NCBI GenBank assembly: GCA_018830565.1
Contig: JAHJRX010000084.1
Location: forward strand, 1 to 46,526
Reading direction: 5' to 3'
DNA: 46,526 bases
From: a bacterium
GTDB taxonomy: Bacteria; UBA9089; JAHJRX01
Shown one piece after another: positions 17,174 to 26,195 of this stretch. The notes under the pieces are model-generated. The model saw only the letters and a list, made by a program, of their open reading frames with translations, had not been told where the DNA came from and ran no database searches. Both the position numbers and the translations under genes were made by a program. Each line of letters begins with the position of its first letter. Position 1 is the stretch's first letter.

Positions 17174-18133
17174 ATGTTATCGCAAAAACTGAAAAAATTA
17201 ATCCTACCCATACTCTTTTTAAATTTAATTATCGTGCCTGCATTTGCCTCTCAAGGAACTTCTGCCCCTACTGTTTCAGGTCCACAGGTGGTCTGGTGGG
17301 TCTGGCCATTAGTCCTTTTTTTGGTTACATTCATTTTAGGCATACTGGCGGTGCTGGGTGGGGTTGGAGGAGGGGTACTTTATGTACCAATTATTGGTGG
17401 TTTTTTCCCTTTTCATCTTGACTTTGTGAGAGGAGCAGGATTATTTGTTGCTCTTTCTGGTGCTTTGGCAGCAGGACCAGGTCTTTTAAAAAGGAATTTA
17501 GCTAATCTACGGTTGGCATTACCTGTAGCATTAATTGCCTCTACTTCGGCAATAGTCGGGGCAATAGTTGGACTGGCTATTCCCACAAATATCATCCAGA
17601 CACTGCTTGGTATAACTATTATATTTATTGTGATTATTATGGGGTTGGCAAAAAAGTCTGATTTTCCAAATGTTCCCAAACCAGATAAATTATCTCAATC
17701 TCTGGCTATTATGGGGATTTATCGGGAAGAATCATTAGGAAAAGATGTCCAATGGTGCATTCATAGAACACCTCAAGGATTAGCTTTATTTGTTCTTATT
17801 GGTATTATGGCCGGTATGTTTGGGCTGGGAGCAGGTTGGGCTAATGTTCCAGTATTAAATCTGCTCATGGGTGCTCCTTTGAAAATCGCGGTTGGGACAA
17901 GTAAATTTTTGCTTTCAATTACCGATACCTCTGCCGCCTGGATATATCTTAATGAGGGAGCAGTTTTACCTATGATTGTTGTTCCCTCTGTTGTAGGAAT
18001 AATGCTTGGCTCTATGGTTGGGGTTAAACTATTAGTTAAGGCAAAACCAAAGAGTATCAAATGGGTGTTGCTTGGCATTTTAACCTTTGCAGGTCTAAGG
18101 GCGTTACTCAAGGGTGTGGGAGTGTGGCCATAA
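17174..18133 (+). CDS. TauE/SafE-family anion exporter (probable sulfite exporter)
   Basis: This 319-residue membrane protein has an N-terminal signal-like helix and about eight hydrophobic segments. It has the two-fold TauE/SafE (DUF81) arrangement with glycine-rich motifs GGVGGGVLYVP and FGLGAGWANVPVLN. Family members export sulfite, sulfoacetate or related organosulfur anions. A place next to sat and the LysR gene suggests release of sulfite or uptake/efflux balance during sulfur respiration. The longer extracellular loop (~165-205) resembles versions found in sulfate reducers. Substrate is inferred. Confidence 0.85.
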   Translation: MLSQKLKKLILPILFLNLIIVPAFASQGTSAPTVSGPQVVWWVWPLVLFLVTFILGILAVLGGVGGGVLYVPIIGGFFPFHLDFVRGAGLFVALSGALAAGPGLLKRNLANLRLALPVALIASTSAIVGAIVGLAIPTNIIQTLLGITIIFIVIIMGLAKKSDFPNVPKPDKLSQSLAIMGIYREESLGKDVQWCIHRTPQGLALFVLIGIMAGMFGLGAGWANVPVLNLLMGAPLKIAVGTSKFLLSITDTSAAWIYLNEGAVLPMIVVPSVVGIMLGSMVGVKLLVKAKPKSIKWVLLGILTFAGLRALLKGVGVWP

Positions 18134-18140
18134 TAAGGAA

Positions 18141-18259
18141 TAAGCGTTCAGGTGTCAGGTAAAACCAGGAAATTCAAAAAAGCAAAGAATATGATGCCTC
18201 TCTTTGCTTCTCTACATAAAATACTCTAATTTTCTTAATACCTGACACCTGAACGCTTA
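18141..18259. repeat. MITE-like element with perfect 21-bp inverted ends
   Basis: TAAGCGTTCAGGTGTCAGGT plus A (18141-18161) is perfectly complementary to 18239-18259. Between them lies a second small stem, AAGCAAAG/CTTTGCTT (18179-18186 and 18202-18209). The element occupies nearly the whole gap between the exporter and the next membrane protein gene, so it could be a non-autonomous element or a large transcript hairpin. Confidence 0.6.
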
Positions 18260-18277
18260 CAATAAGGAGAATAAAAA

Positions 18278-18697
18278 ATGACTGAGGATAGAACAAAGCC
18301 TTCAGAAAAACAACTGATATATGCTAATATTTTAAATATTGGTATGTGGACCGGACTTTTAATCCTTATAGTTAGTTTTGTAATTTACATCTCTGGAATA
18401 CTACCAGGTTTTATCCCTATTGAGGATATACCTAAATATTGGGGAATGAAATCTAAGGAGTATATTCATCTCCTTAATGCCCCAACTAAATGGGGATGGA
18501 TAACTATGGTAGGTAAGGGAGATTACCTGAATTTTATTGGTATTGCTATCTTAGCCGGTTTGAGCGTAGTCTGCTATCTATTTATTTTACCTTCCTTAAT
18601 TCGTAAGAAAGATAAATTTTATATTGTTATTGTTGTTTTAGAAATAATTGTTTTATCACTTGCCGCAAGTGGAATTCTCACCGTAGGTGGACATTAA
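18278..18697 (+). CDS. Small membrane protein of unknown function, exporter neighbour
   Basis: The 139-residue protein has three clear transmembrane segments (~19-45, 86-107, 112-134) and a polar, probably extracytoplasmic loop between the first two (~50-80, containing WGMKSKEYIHLLNAPTKWGW). It follows the TauE-like exporter in the same direction, has an AAGGAG ribosome-binding site and ends at a large inverted repeat. It recalls DUF1634-type partners of TauE exporters, but I cannot confirm the family. Confidence 0.6.
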   Translation: MTEDRTKPSEKQLIYANILNIGMWTGLLILIVSFVIYISGILPGFIPIEDIPKYWGMKSKEYIHLLNAPTKWGWITMVGKGDYLNFIGIAILAGLSVVCYLFILPSLIRKKDKFYIVIVVLEIIVLSLAASGILTVGGH

Positions 18698-18758
18698 GAA
18701 TTAAAAATTGAGGAATTAAATGCAATCTGATAAATAACTTAACATAATAGTTGTATTT

Positions 18759-18830
18759 CCACCCCCTACCCCCGCCAGCGGGGGATAAGTTTGTACGAGG
18801 CTGTCCCCCGCTGGCGGGGGTAGGGGGTGG
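18759..18830. terminator. Bidirectional 27-bp perfect hairpin between convergent genes
   Basis: The arms 18759-18785 and 18804-18830 are perfectly complementary over 27 bases (core CCCCCGCCAGCGGGGG) with an 18-nt loop. The plus-strand membrane protein gene ends at 18697 and the minus-strand dsrL at 18908, so the hairpin can end transcription from both sides. The same arm sequence occurs inside dsrN (29640-29676), so it is also a mobile or dispersed repeat. Confidence 0.6.
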
Positions 18831-18907
18831 ATTTTCCCTACGAGGTATGTCAACTTAATTAATGGATTGCATATAAAAAATAATTCTCAATTTTTAATTC
18901 TTTTATC

Positions 18908-20584
18908 TTACAGCATATCAATATATCCGCAAGGGCATTCCTCGGCGCATTTCTTACAACCCTGACATAGTGCCAGATTAAACTCGTAATGTTGACCCTT
19001 GGGTTGTTTCTTGACGGCACTATCCGAGCAGAAGGTATAGCAGTTATCGCAATCAAAGCACAGCCCGCAACTTAAACATCTTTTCGTTTCTGTTATTGCC
19101 GCAGATTCATCAATAGTAAAGGCAACCTCGTTAAAATTATTTACCCGTTCTGCCGGGGCTAAGTATGAAGTTTGTGTTCGTGGCAGGATATCGTAGTAAT
19201 TAAGATTCATATTGGTCTGGCGAATTACTGTGGGAGCAATAATTTTGGCTAATTCTCTTTCCCGCAGGTAATTGTCCATTGTCTCAGCGGCTTTTCTGCC
19301 AAGCCCAATTGCCTCGGTAGCAAGCCCAAGTTGGTTGGTAACATCACCACCGGCAAATACCCCTTTTAGCCCTGTCTGCCCTCTCTCATCAACAGTAATC
19401 CAGCCCTTTTCATTTTTAAGTTCTTCTAACCCTGTCCAGACAGGCGACTGGCTGATGGCGGCGATGATTGCCGTGGCATCCACCGTAAATTCAGAACCCG
19501 CAATAGGTATCGGTTTTCTTCGTCCACTTTCATCCGGCTCACCCAATTCCATGCGGATACATTTCAGTCCTACCGCTTTATTGCCTTTCCTTAAAACTTC
19601 CACCGGGGCAACCAACAGTTCTAAATGGATTCCTTCCTCTTCTGCTTGATTAACCTCGTGGGCAATAGCCGGCATCTCTACCTTAGTTCGTCGGTAGAGG
19701 ATAGTTACATCTGCCCCTTGTCTTCTGGCGACCCTGGCGGCATCTATGGCACTGTTTCCACCGCCGATGACCAGTACTTTGTTTCCCAACTCCACCTGTT
19801 GGCCGGAATTAATTTTATTCAGGTAATCAGCCCCGGTAAAGACATTGACTACATCTTCACCCGGGATATTTAGACCAAGCCCTTGATGAGCACCAATAGC
19901 CACATAGATGGCATTATATTCCTTTTGCAACTGTTCAATATTCCCAACCCTGGTGTTGTATTTAATCTCCACGCCCAGGGCTAAAATCTTGTTAATTTCA
20001 GCGTCTAAGATATCCTCTGATAATCTATATCTCGGTATGCCATAACGGAGCATACCACCTGATTTCTCATACGTCTCAAAAATCGTTACCCGGTAGCCTC
20101 TTCTGGCTAACTGGTAAGCACAGGAAAGCCCTGACGGACCAGAGCCGATAACCGCTACCTTTTCTGGATATATGTCCGGATAAAGCCGTTTATGTGCCAG
20201 ATTGTTCTTGATACCGTAGTCACCAATAAATCGCTCCATATTGTTGATAGAAACAGCCTCGTCCTTTTCCTGTCGCGTCAGTTCCTTGCGGTTACATTCC
20301 TTTTCACAAGGATGTGGGCAAACCCTGCCGCAAACCGCTGGAAATGGGTTTTTATCCACCAAAATATACCAACCCATTTCAAACGACTGAGCATAGTTCC
20401 TTTTATAACCTTCGGATTGACTGATAGTGGTTAAATATCCCCTTATATCTATTCCACTGGGACAGGTAAATGTACACGGTGGTGTTTTAGGGGTATATTT
20501 AGGTCGAAGTGTAGAGGTTTCTCTACCTCCCCGCAAACCAATTTTGGTTAAATCTCTTTTTCTTATTTTAATTACTATAGCCAT
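18908..20584 (-). CDS. dsrL: DsrL-like NAD(P)H-dependent iron-sulfur flavoprotein
   Basis: The 558-residue protein resembles the GltD/NfnB-type oxidoreductases of the DsrL family. It has an N-terminal cysteine-rich Fe-S domain (CTFTCPSGIDIRGYL; CGRVCPHPCEKECNRKE), FAD binding (VAVIGSGPSGLSCAYQLARR), NAD(P)H binding (VLVIGGGNSAIDAARVARR) and C-terminal ferredoxin motifs (CLSCGLCFDCDNC; CQGCKKCAEECPCG). DsrL exchanges electrons between pyridine nucleotides and DsrAB. It is best known from sulfur oxidisers, with a DsrL-2 type in reducers. Here it ends the dsr operon after dsrD. It is shorter than the ~650-residue Allochromatium protein and lacks the extra C-terminal part. A generic GltD-like oxidoreductase is the alternative. 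Confidence 0.8.
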   Translation of the reverse strand: MAIVIKIRKRDLTKIGLRGGRETSTLRPKYTPKTPPCTFTCPSGIDIRGYLTTISQSEGYKRNYAQSFEMGWYILVDKNPFPAVCGRVCPHPCEKECNRKELTRQEKDEAVSINNMERFIGDYGIKNNLAHKRLYPDIYPEKVAVIGSGPSGLSCAYQLARRGYRVTIFETYEKSGGMLRYGIPRYRLSEDILDAEINKILALGVEIKYNTRVGNIEQLQKEYNAIYVAIGAHQGLGLNIPGEDVVNVFTGADYLNKINSGQQVELGNKVLVIGGGNSAIDAARVARRQGADVTILYRRTKVEMPAIAHEVNQAEEEGIHLELLVAPVEVLRKGNKAVGLKCIRMELGEPDESGRRKPIPIAGSEFTVDATAIIAAISQSPVWTGLEELKNEKGWITVDERGQTGLKGVFAGGDVTNQLGLATEAIGLGRKAAETMDNYLRERELAKIIAPTVIRQTNMNLNYYDILPRTQTSYLAPAERVNNFNEVAFTIDESAAITETKRCLSCGLCFDCDNCYTFCSDSAVKKQPKGQHYEFNLALCQGCKKCAEECPCGYIDML

Positions 20585-20599
20585 AGCAACCTCCTTTCT

Positions 20600-20674
20600 T
20601 AATTTCGAATTTCGAATTTCAAATTTGGGGAAATTCCAATCCCCAATCCTATATCCTCAATCCAAAATCCAAAA
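20600..20674. repeat. AATTTCGAATTTC repeat copy between dsrD and dsrL
   Basis: The spacer carries AATTTCGAATTTCGAATTTC followed by CCAATCC/CAATCCAAAATCC steps, a member of the TTCGAATG repeat family seen between sat and aprB and around the dsrA-dsrB insertion. No gene is visible. Confidence 0.55.
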
Positions 20675-20926
20675 TTACATCGCCGCTCCTTCCTGATGCG
20701 GTATCTCAATAAATGTCCCTCCAAAATAAGTATAAACACATCTCTCTGAATCTATCAACATTCTTACCGCTCCCCTTGCATCTTCTTTGGAGACCATATC
20801 CTCACCAAATTGAGCAACCATCTCTTTCGGCAAGTCATTGGGTTTAAACTTCTTTTTACCAGCATACTCTGCTATCATTTTATACATTGCCTCGGCTATT
20901 TCCTCAACAGACATTTTATCTGCCAT
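20675..20926 (-). CDS. dsrD: DsrD, small winged-helix activator of dissimilatory sulfite reductase
   Basis: The 83-residue protein lies immediately after dsrB, the conserved place of dsrD. It fits the family pattern: an N-terminal helix, a KKKFKPNDLPKEM segment matching the KFYFNDF region of known DsrD, and a C-terminal beta wing (CVYTYFGGTFIEIP). DsrD is found mainly in organisms that use DsrAB reductively and has been reported to stimulate DsrAB sulfite reduction. Sequence identity to the Desulfovibrio protein is low by eye, so position carries part of the assignment. Confidence 0.78.
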   Translation of the reverse strand: MADKMSVEEIAEAMYKMIAEYAGKKKFKPNDLPKEMVAQFGEDMVSKEDARGAVRMLIDSERCVYTYFGGTFIEIPHQEGAAM

Positions 20927-20944
20927 TTTTGCTTACCTCCTCCC

Positions 20945-22024
20945 TTACTTCATCTGTGTTGTTGTTCTATAGGTTTTGCCCGCGTGCTTGAAGTCATCGA
21001 TGTGGTATTTAGTGAACTTAATTCCAGTCAGGTCAAAGAATTTTGGCCAGCCAATCCTATTTATCCACTCACCTACACGCTCATATTTTCTGGCTCCTTG
21101 AGCGTATATTTCAACAATACTTTTAACCGCAGACACAGTTTCAGGCCATCTTGGTGGATTATTAGGTAGAAATGGTATGGCTAATTTAGTGAACATAGGA
21201 GTTGTTCTGGCATTAGAAACCTTACCACCTACCCAGATAGAGATCCCATCATTTAATGGGTCAGCAATCGGCATCGCCGGACAAACCGTGTAGCAATTGC
21301 CGCAATACATACAATTATCTTCATCAACTTCTACAGATTTCTTGCCATCAATTATAGTTGGTCTTATCGCCGCCAGCGGACAAGAGGCTATAACCGAAGG
21401 AATTTCACAAAGATTTGACAACCTTTCACGATTAATCTTTGGTGGTCTGCGGTGGACTCCCAAAATAGCAATATCCGAGCAATGCACCGCACCGCACATA
21501 TTCAGACAGCAAGCAACCGCAATCCTTAATTTATGCGGCAATTCTATCTTCCCGGTAAAGTAGTCGCACAATTCATCCATCACCGCCTTGACAATCCCTG
21601 AGGCATCAGTAGCTGAAGAATGGCAGTGAACCCAACCCTGGGTGTGGACAATATTAGAGATGGTATTCTTCGTGCCTCCTACCGGAATACCATTGGCAGA
21701 TAAATCATTGATTAATGGGTCAATATTATCCTTGTTACCCAGCATAAATTCAACATTGTTTCTTGAGGTAAATCTCAAATATCCCTCACAATATTTCTCG
21801 GCTAAATCGCATAATAGTCGGACAAAATCGCTACTCATCAACCTGGGTGAACCTGCCCGCACGGTATAAATCTTATCATCGCTTTCTGCTACATGAACCA
21901 ATACCCCCGGTTTTAATACCTCATGATATTTCCATTTACCATAGTTATTTTTGATAATTGGGTGTAGAAACTTTTCATAATGTGGTGGACCTATATCAGT
22001 CCGTCTTTTTTGTGGTGTTGCCAT
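20945..22024 (-). CDS. dsrB: Dissimilatory sulfite reductase beta subunit DsrB
   Basis: The 359-residue subunit has the sulfite reductase siroheme/[4Fe-4S] region ([20 protein letters not shown], ~165-185), preceded by [17 protein letters not shown]. It also has an inserted ferredoxin domain ([18 protein letters not shown], ~245-262), the normal DsrB layout. With DsrA it forms the alpha2beta2 enzyme that reduces sulfite and loads the sulfur onto DsrC as a trisulfide. Unusually it is separated from dsrA by about 580 bp of repeats and a broken gene; it keeps its own AGGAGG ribosome-binding site. The frame is intact. Confidence 0.96.
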   Translation of the reverse strand: MATPQKRRTDIGPPHYEKFLHPIIKNNYGKWKYHEVLKPGVLVHVAESDDKIYTVRAGSPRLMSSDFVRLLCDLAEKYCEGYLRFTSRNNVEFMLGNKDNIDPLINDLSANGIPVGGTKNTISNIVHTQGWVHCHSSATDASGIVKAVMDELCDYFTGKIELPHKLRIAVACCLNMCGAVHCSDIAILGVHRRPPKINRERLSNLCEIPSVIASCPLAAIRPTIIDGKKSVEVDEDNCMYCGNCYTVCPAMPIADPLNDGISIWVGGKVSNARTTPMFTKLAIPFLPNNPPRWPETVSAVKSIVEIYAQGARKYERVGEWINRIGWPKFFDLTGIKFTKYHIDDFKHAGKTYRTTTQMK

Positions 22025-22042
22025 GTTAAACCTCCTTTTTAA

Positions 22043-22124
22043 ATTTCGAATTTCGAATGTTGAATGTTGAATGTTAAATTTAATCTTTTTTCAATTCGCA
22101 ATCCGCAATCCGCAATTCGCAATT
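22043..22124. repeat. 82-bp direct repeat, dsrB-proximal copy
   Basis: This copy runs from ATTTCGAATTTCGAATG to CCGCAATTCGCAATT and is almost identical to 22497-22578. The two copies bracket the broken four-helix-bundle gene between dsrA and dsrB. Confidence 0.85.
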
Positions 22125-22477
22125 ATTTATTAATTTTAGCCGTTTTACCTGTTGAAATAAAGATGGCTAAAAGTTCTTTGGCTTCATTCATAAGATTTTC
22201 AACCTTTAACAGGTTTATAATATTAGATTCAGTCAGTAGTTCCAGCCAATATATAGTTTCATCTACTTCTTGCGTGACAATTCCAAATCTTAGAGATAAA
22301 ATCTGCTTTTGATCTCGCCCGTGTAGCCTCACGATAATTTGCTCCCACAGATGTGCCTGACCGTAAGACTTGATTTCCAAGTATACTTGACTCTTTTGTG
22401 TTAGGTAATGTACCAACAAGTCTAATAATTCTTAAAGCAAATTCCTTCGTTCTTTTCCGAAGTTCCTCTTGATTCAT
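22123..22477 (-). pseudogene. Frameshifted four-helix-bundle protein (23S rRNA IVP family) inserted between dsrA and dsrB
   Basis: The 5' part (from ATG 22477) encodes KEFALRIIRLVGTLPNTKES and GTSVGANYREATRARSKADFI, the signature of the S23/IVP four-helix-bundle family. The 3' part in the next frame encodes QEVDETIYWLELL, the rest of that signature. Removing one base from the A-run at 22285-22287 joins them into ADFISKIGIVTQEVDETIYW, about 118 residues, the normal length. So the gene carries a one-base insertion (real or an assembly error). These proteins occur in rRNA intervening sequences and widely as stand-alone, repeat-associated genes; their role is unclear. It is out of place inside the dsr operon. 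Confidence 0.8.
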
Positions 22478-22496
22478 TCCTATTTCCTTCTTCTAC

Positions 22497-22610
22497 ATTT
22501 CGAATTTCGAATGTTGAATGTTGAATGTTAAATTAAATCTTTTTTCAATTCGCAATCCGCAATCCGCAATTCGCAATTTTCAATTCGCAATTCGCAATCC
22601 GCGATTATCC
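22497..22610. repeat. 82-bp direct repeat, dsrA-proximal copy, plus extra AATTCGC units
   Basis: Positions 22497-22578 repeat 22043-22124 almost exactly, and further CAATTCGCAAT steps continue to about 22607, ending at the dsrA stop codon. The direct repeats bracket the inserted gene. Confidence 0.85.
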
Positions 22611-23792
22611 CCCTTCTTCCTCGTAATATTCCTCGTAGAATATATACGGATTGTCTCTGGGTTGAAAGACCATTTGTGGCACAGGTTCAAGCCCTATTTT
22701 TTCCAGAAAATTGCCCAAACCTATCCGTTGAATACATTCACCAATCCGTTCTCTTGCCTTGCCATATTCATCCCAGAAGTCCCAGATTCTTCGGATAAGG
22801 GATTTTAGCTCATCATAAGGTGGCTCAAGTTTCATAAATGGCACGAGCACCGAAGAAAGTTGAGCACCTTCGACGATGGGCGCCTTTGCTCCAATAAGAA
22901 GACAAGCACCTTTATCTTCTCCCGGTCGAAGTGCTTTGGGCATAACATTGATACAGTGCATACATTTACTACAGCCTTCATCATCTATCTTTAATTCCTT
23001 TCCATCCCATTGGATACACCTTTTAGGACAGAGATTTGCTACATTAGATTGAATATCAAACCCTGAATCGGCATATTCCTTAACCGCACTCTGGTCTATG
23101 CGGATGTTATCCCGCCATATTCCGATAATCGAGAAATCACTTCTGGCAATCGAGGCGACACAATCATTAGGACAACCAGCCATTTTAAATTTCCATTTGT
23201 ATGGGAAAAATGGGCGATGTAACTCGTCCTGATAGGTCATAGTTAAATCATAAGTAAGTGCCATCGTATCATAGCAGGCAAATTCACATCGAGCAGGTCC
23301 CAGGCAACAACTTGGGGTTCGCACATCAGACCCTGAACCACCTAAATCCCAATCTGCATTTGATAAATCAGTAAACAGGGGTTCTAATTTATCCGTATCT
23401 GCTCCCAGAAATATCAAATCACCGGTAGAGCCGTGCATATTAAGTATTCCTGAGCCGTATTTGTCCCAGATATCCATTAATTCCCTTAATGCCGTTGCGG
23501 TGTAAAACCAGCCTGAAGGTTGATTAACCCGAACAGTATGAAAATGGGCAGCTCCCGGGAATTGGTCACCTACATCTGAAAATCTGCCGATAACTCCCCC
23601 ACCATAGCCTTTGACACCTACTATACCACCATGTTTCCAGTGAGTCATCTTGTCCTTATAAGAAAGCTCAAGTTGCCCCAGTAGGTCTTTTGCCTTTGGA
23701 CTCCGCTCGGCCAATTTCTTTAAATCCTTCACAAAACTTGGCCATGGACCCTCTTCTAATTCGTCTAAAAGCGGTGTTTTCAAATCAGACAT
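22605..23792 (-). CDS. dsrA: Dissimilatory sulfite reductase alpha subunit DsrA
   Basis: The 395-residue subunit has the siroheme-[4Fe-4S] ligand pattern [15 protein letters not shown] and [15 protein letters not shown] and an inserted ferredoxin-like motif ([21 protein letters not shown], ~300-320). The N-terminus ([20 protein letters not shown]) is typical of DsrA. I start at ATG 23792, which has AGGAGG nine bases upstream; the open frame extends 24 codons further but that extension overlaps dsrP and lacks family similarity. It pairs with DsrB to reduce sulfite. Whether the enzyme is of reductive or oxidative type needs a phylogeny; DsrD and Qmo context favour reductive. Confidence 0.96.
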   Translation of the reverse strand: MSDLKTPLLDELEEGPWPSFVKDLKKLAERSPKAKDLLGQLELSYKDKMTHWKHGGIVGVKGYGGGVIGRFSDVGDQFPGAAHFHTVRVNQPSGWFYTATALRELMDIWDKYGSGILNMHGSTGDLIFLGADTDKLEPLFTDLSNADWDLGGSGSDVRTPSCCLGPARCEFACYDTMALTYDLTMTYQDELHRPFFPYKWKFKMAGCPNDCVASIARSDFSIIGIWRDNIRIDQSAVKEYADSGFDIQSNVANLCPKRCIQWDGKELKIDDEGCSKCMHCINVMPKALRPGEDKGACLLIGAKAPIVEGAQLSSVLVPFMKLEPPYDELKSLIRRIWDFWDEYGKARERIGECIQRIGLGNFLEKIGLEPVPQMVFQPRDNPYIFYEEYYEEEGG

Positions 23793-23832
23793 TTTTTTAT
23801 TCCTCCTTTTTCTTTTGTAGATATAGGTTGCC

Positions 23833-25008
23833 TTATTTTTTTGCCTCTGTTGGCAATAAGGCAAAGAGTTTTAGCCCTAAGACATACAGCAGACCAACAA
23901 TCGCTAAAATCCCGACTGCCTGAATAACCTCTAACGGACTAATCAAATAACTGCCTATTGCCCCATCCATAAATGGACTACTGACCTCATAACCCGGAAA
24001 TAGTTCTACTGGAAATACCTGGCCCGGGATAACAATAATGAATCTTTCACACAGCACGCCAATAACTACCAATACCGATGAAAACACAATCCAGCCAATT
24101 GAATCTTTAGTTTTTGGGTTAAAAAGTATAATAGCCGGGATAATAGAGCCAATAAGTATCAGCCCAATCCAAAAGACTAAGCAATATTCATTGCCACTAA
24201 ATAAAAGGAAATGTGCTGCCTCGTAAGTTGCCGGGGCATAAAGTCGGGTCAGGTTTTCAATGACAATAAGGTAGAAAACAACGAGGATAAATGCCACTAA
24301 TAATCTACTCAAACCTATAATTAATTGCGGGTCTAAATATCGCTTAGTGCATTTAAAAGTCAGCAAAAGCAAGATAATGATTAACGCCGTTCCGGAGGAT
24401 AGTGCGGCGGCAACAAAACTCGGTGGAGTCAAAGGCGAATGGTATAATTCACGACCACTGACAAAGCCAAAAATAGCCCCAGTCCCACTATGAACACAAA
24501 TTGCCCAGACAACGGCTAATGTCCCTATTGCCTTAACCCATTTTGCCCTCTCGGTGAACATTGCCCAGAGATAGACAATGCAGATAACAATATAGGCTGA
24601 ATACAGAAAACCGTTCCAGGAGAAGATAGAGGTTGGGTTCAGGTAGAAAAATGCCATCGTAATCCGCTCCGGTCTGCCGAGGTCAAGACTGAGAGATAAT
24701 AATGCTCCCACTAAAAGCAGTGCGGCTAAATAAGCCGCTACCCTGGCGAAGCTTTTGTATTCTGTTTGCCCAAATACGGATGATAAAGAAGATAGCACCA
24801 GTGAGCCGGCACTTAAGCCAATTAAATAAATGGTCAGGACAATCGGCATTCCCCATGGTACCTGGTTATTCATTCCGGTTAGATAATGCCCCTTGGTGTA
24901 CATCAGGTAAGAGGAATACAGACCACCTGAGGCTAACACAGTCAGCACTGCTACTAACAGATAAAATCTAATTGTTTTACCCTCTATTTTAGTGAAATAT
25001 ATCTTCAT
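23833..25008 (-). CDS. dsrP: DsrP, NrfD/PsrC-type membrane subunit of DsrMKJOP
   Basis: The 391-residue integral membrane protein has about ten hydrophobic segments in the NrfD fold, with family-typical stretches [29 protein letters not shown] and [19 protein letters not shown]. It forms the quinone-interacting, periplasm-facing module of the DsrMKJOP complex together with DsrO and DsrJ. It sits between dsrO and dsrA; the gap to dsrA is only 40 bp, so co-transcription is likely. Confidence 0.93.
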   Translation of the reverse strand: MKIYFTKIEGKTIRFYLLVAVLTVLASGGLYSSYLMYTKGHYLTGMNNQVPWGMPIVLTIYLIGLSAGSLVLSSLSSVFGQTEYKSFARVAAYLAALLLVGALLSLSLDLGRPERITMAFFYLNPTSIFSWNGFLYSAYIVICIVYLWAMFTERAKWVKAIGTLAVVWAICVHSGTGAIFGFVSGRELYHSPLTPPSFVAAALSSGTALIIILLLLTFKCTKRYLDPQLIIGLSRLLVAFILVVFYLIVIENLTRLYAPATYEAAHFLLFSGNEYCLVFWIGLILIGSIIPAIILFNPKTKDSIGWIVFSSVLVVIGVLCERFIIVIPGQVFPVELFPGYEVSSPFMDGAIGSYLISPLEVIQAVGILAIVGLLYVLGLKLFALLPTEAKK

Positions 25009-25062
25009 CCTTTAGTTACCCTCATCAGAAAAATAGGTCTTATAAGACTTATCGCCATTACT

Positions 25063-25758
25063 TTACAATCCTAAGTAATAGACCTTTGGCTTTGAGCTTA
25101 AATCAGGTCGAATGGTTTTAGTTTTACCTGAGGCAATTAATTTAGCTATCTCGCTTTGTGAGTTATTCAAATTGCCAAAAACCATAGCCTTTTCCGGGCA
25201 AGCATCAACACAAGCCGGCATAAGCCCTTTATCTATTCTGTGGACACAAAAATTACATTTTTCCACTACCCCATGCATTCGTTTGGGAACATCAGGGTTA
25301 GTCCATTTATTAGTTTTCTTAAACACAAACGACCTCGATTTATAAGGACAGACAATCATACAATATCTACACCCAATACATCTATGTTCATCAATCAAGA
25401 CAATCCCGTCCTTACGTTTAAAGGATGCCTTAACCAAGCAGACCTTAACGCAAAATGGGTCTTCGCAATGGTTACATAGCAAAGGAATAGGTCGGTTTTG
25501 GGCATTAGGGAATTTGGGTTTTATGTTAGCCACCCTGAGCCAATAGTTATCTGGTGGGACATTATTTTCTTTGCGGCAGGCGTCTACACATATGGTACAG
25601 CCTGGCTTACATTTGTTTAAATCAATCACCATACCTAATTTAGTCTTTCCAGAAGCAGTATCTTCTGCCCGTAAAAGGGAGACTAATTGAGGTAATGGGG
25701 CTATGGCTGCTCCTAATACCAATCCACCACCTATTTTAAGAAAAGTCCTTCTATCCAT
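25063..25758 (-). CDS. dsrO: DsrO, periplasmic iron-sulfur subunit of DsrMKJOP
   Basis: The 231-residue protein starts with a twin-arginine signal (MDRRTFLKIGGGLVLGAAIA), so it is exported folded through Tat. It carries four [4Fe-4S] ferredoxin motifs (starting near CKPGCTICVDAC, CNHCEDPFCVKVC, CIGCRYCMIVCP and CNFC...CVDACP). This is the DmsB/PsrB-like electron-transfer subunit paired with DsrP. The pattern and place between dsrJ and dsrP are canonical for DsrO. Confidence 0.94.
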   Translation of the reverse strand: MDRRTFLKIGGGLVLGAAIAPLPQLVSLLRAEDTASGKTKLGMVIDLNKCKPGCTICVDACRKENNVPPDNYWLRVANIKPKFPNAQNRPIPLLCNHCEDPFCVKVCLVKASFKRKDGIVLIDEHRCIGCRYCMIVCPYKSRSFVFKKTNKWTNPDVPKRMHGVVEKCNFCVHRIDKGLMPACVDACPEKAMVFGNLNNSQSEIAKLIASGKTKTIRPDLSSKPKVYYLGL

Positions 25759-25801
25759 AATTACCTCTTCTCAATTGTCCGACTTGTCAGACTTATAACA
25801 A

Positions 25802-26164
25802 TTAACGCCCCCGACCCTCTGAATAATAATGGCACTCAAAGCATTCCGGTTTCACACCAACATAGTTATGACATCTGTTACAAAATTCCTCACGATTAGC
25901 GTGGCAGGTGCGGCAGTTTGCCAGACTATGAGCAGTATTCCTTCTGCCACAACGAACTACCTTTTCCCGTTCTTTTTTAAGAATATCCATGTGATTTGCC
26001 CGCATGTAATTTGTCTCTTCCACGCATTTGCCTGGTTTATGAATTACCATGTCAGGTTTTGGCACTTTGTGACCTACTCCTCCACGCAAGACATTCAATA
26101 ACACCGGGGATGTAATTATTACTAAAAAGATTAGGACGCCGATGATAGCTAATAGCTTTTTCAC
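25802..26164 (-). CDS. dsrJ: DsrJ, triheme cytochrome c of DsrMKJOP
   Basis: The 120-residue protein has an N-terminal uncleaved signal/anchor (residues ~4-27) and three CXXCH heme c motifs at 84-88 (CRTCH), 95-99 (CNRCH) and 108-112 (CFECH). The region GKCVEETNYMRANHMDIL (46-63) is typical of DsrJ and contains Cys47, a candidate for the unusual His/Cys heme ligand. I start at GTG 26164, preceded by TGGAGGATAATT; the longer open frame to 26302 overlaps dsrK and is encoded by repeat DNA. Hemes would be attached by the ResB/CcsA system at 35-37 kb. Confidence 0.9.
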   Translation of the reverse strand: MKKLLAIIGVLIFLVIITSPVLLNVLRGGVGHKVPKPDMVIHKPGKCVEETNYMRANHMDILKKEREKVVRCGRRNTAHSLANCRTCHANREEFCNRCHNYVGVKPECFECHYYSEGRGR

Positions 26165-26195
26165 AATTATCCTCCAGTCAGACGAGTCCGACAAG

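Noticed and set aside
23793-23864. 24-residue N-terminal extension of DsrA
   Set aside because: It overlaps the end of dsrP, has no DsrA-like sequence, and the ATG at 23792 has a strong ribosome-binding site and a typical DsrA start.
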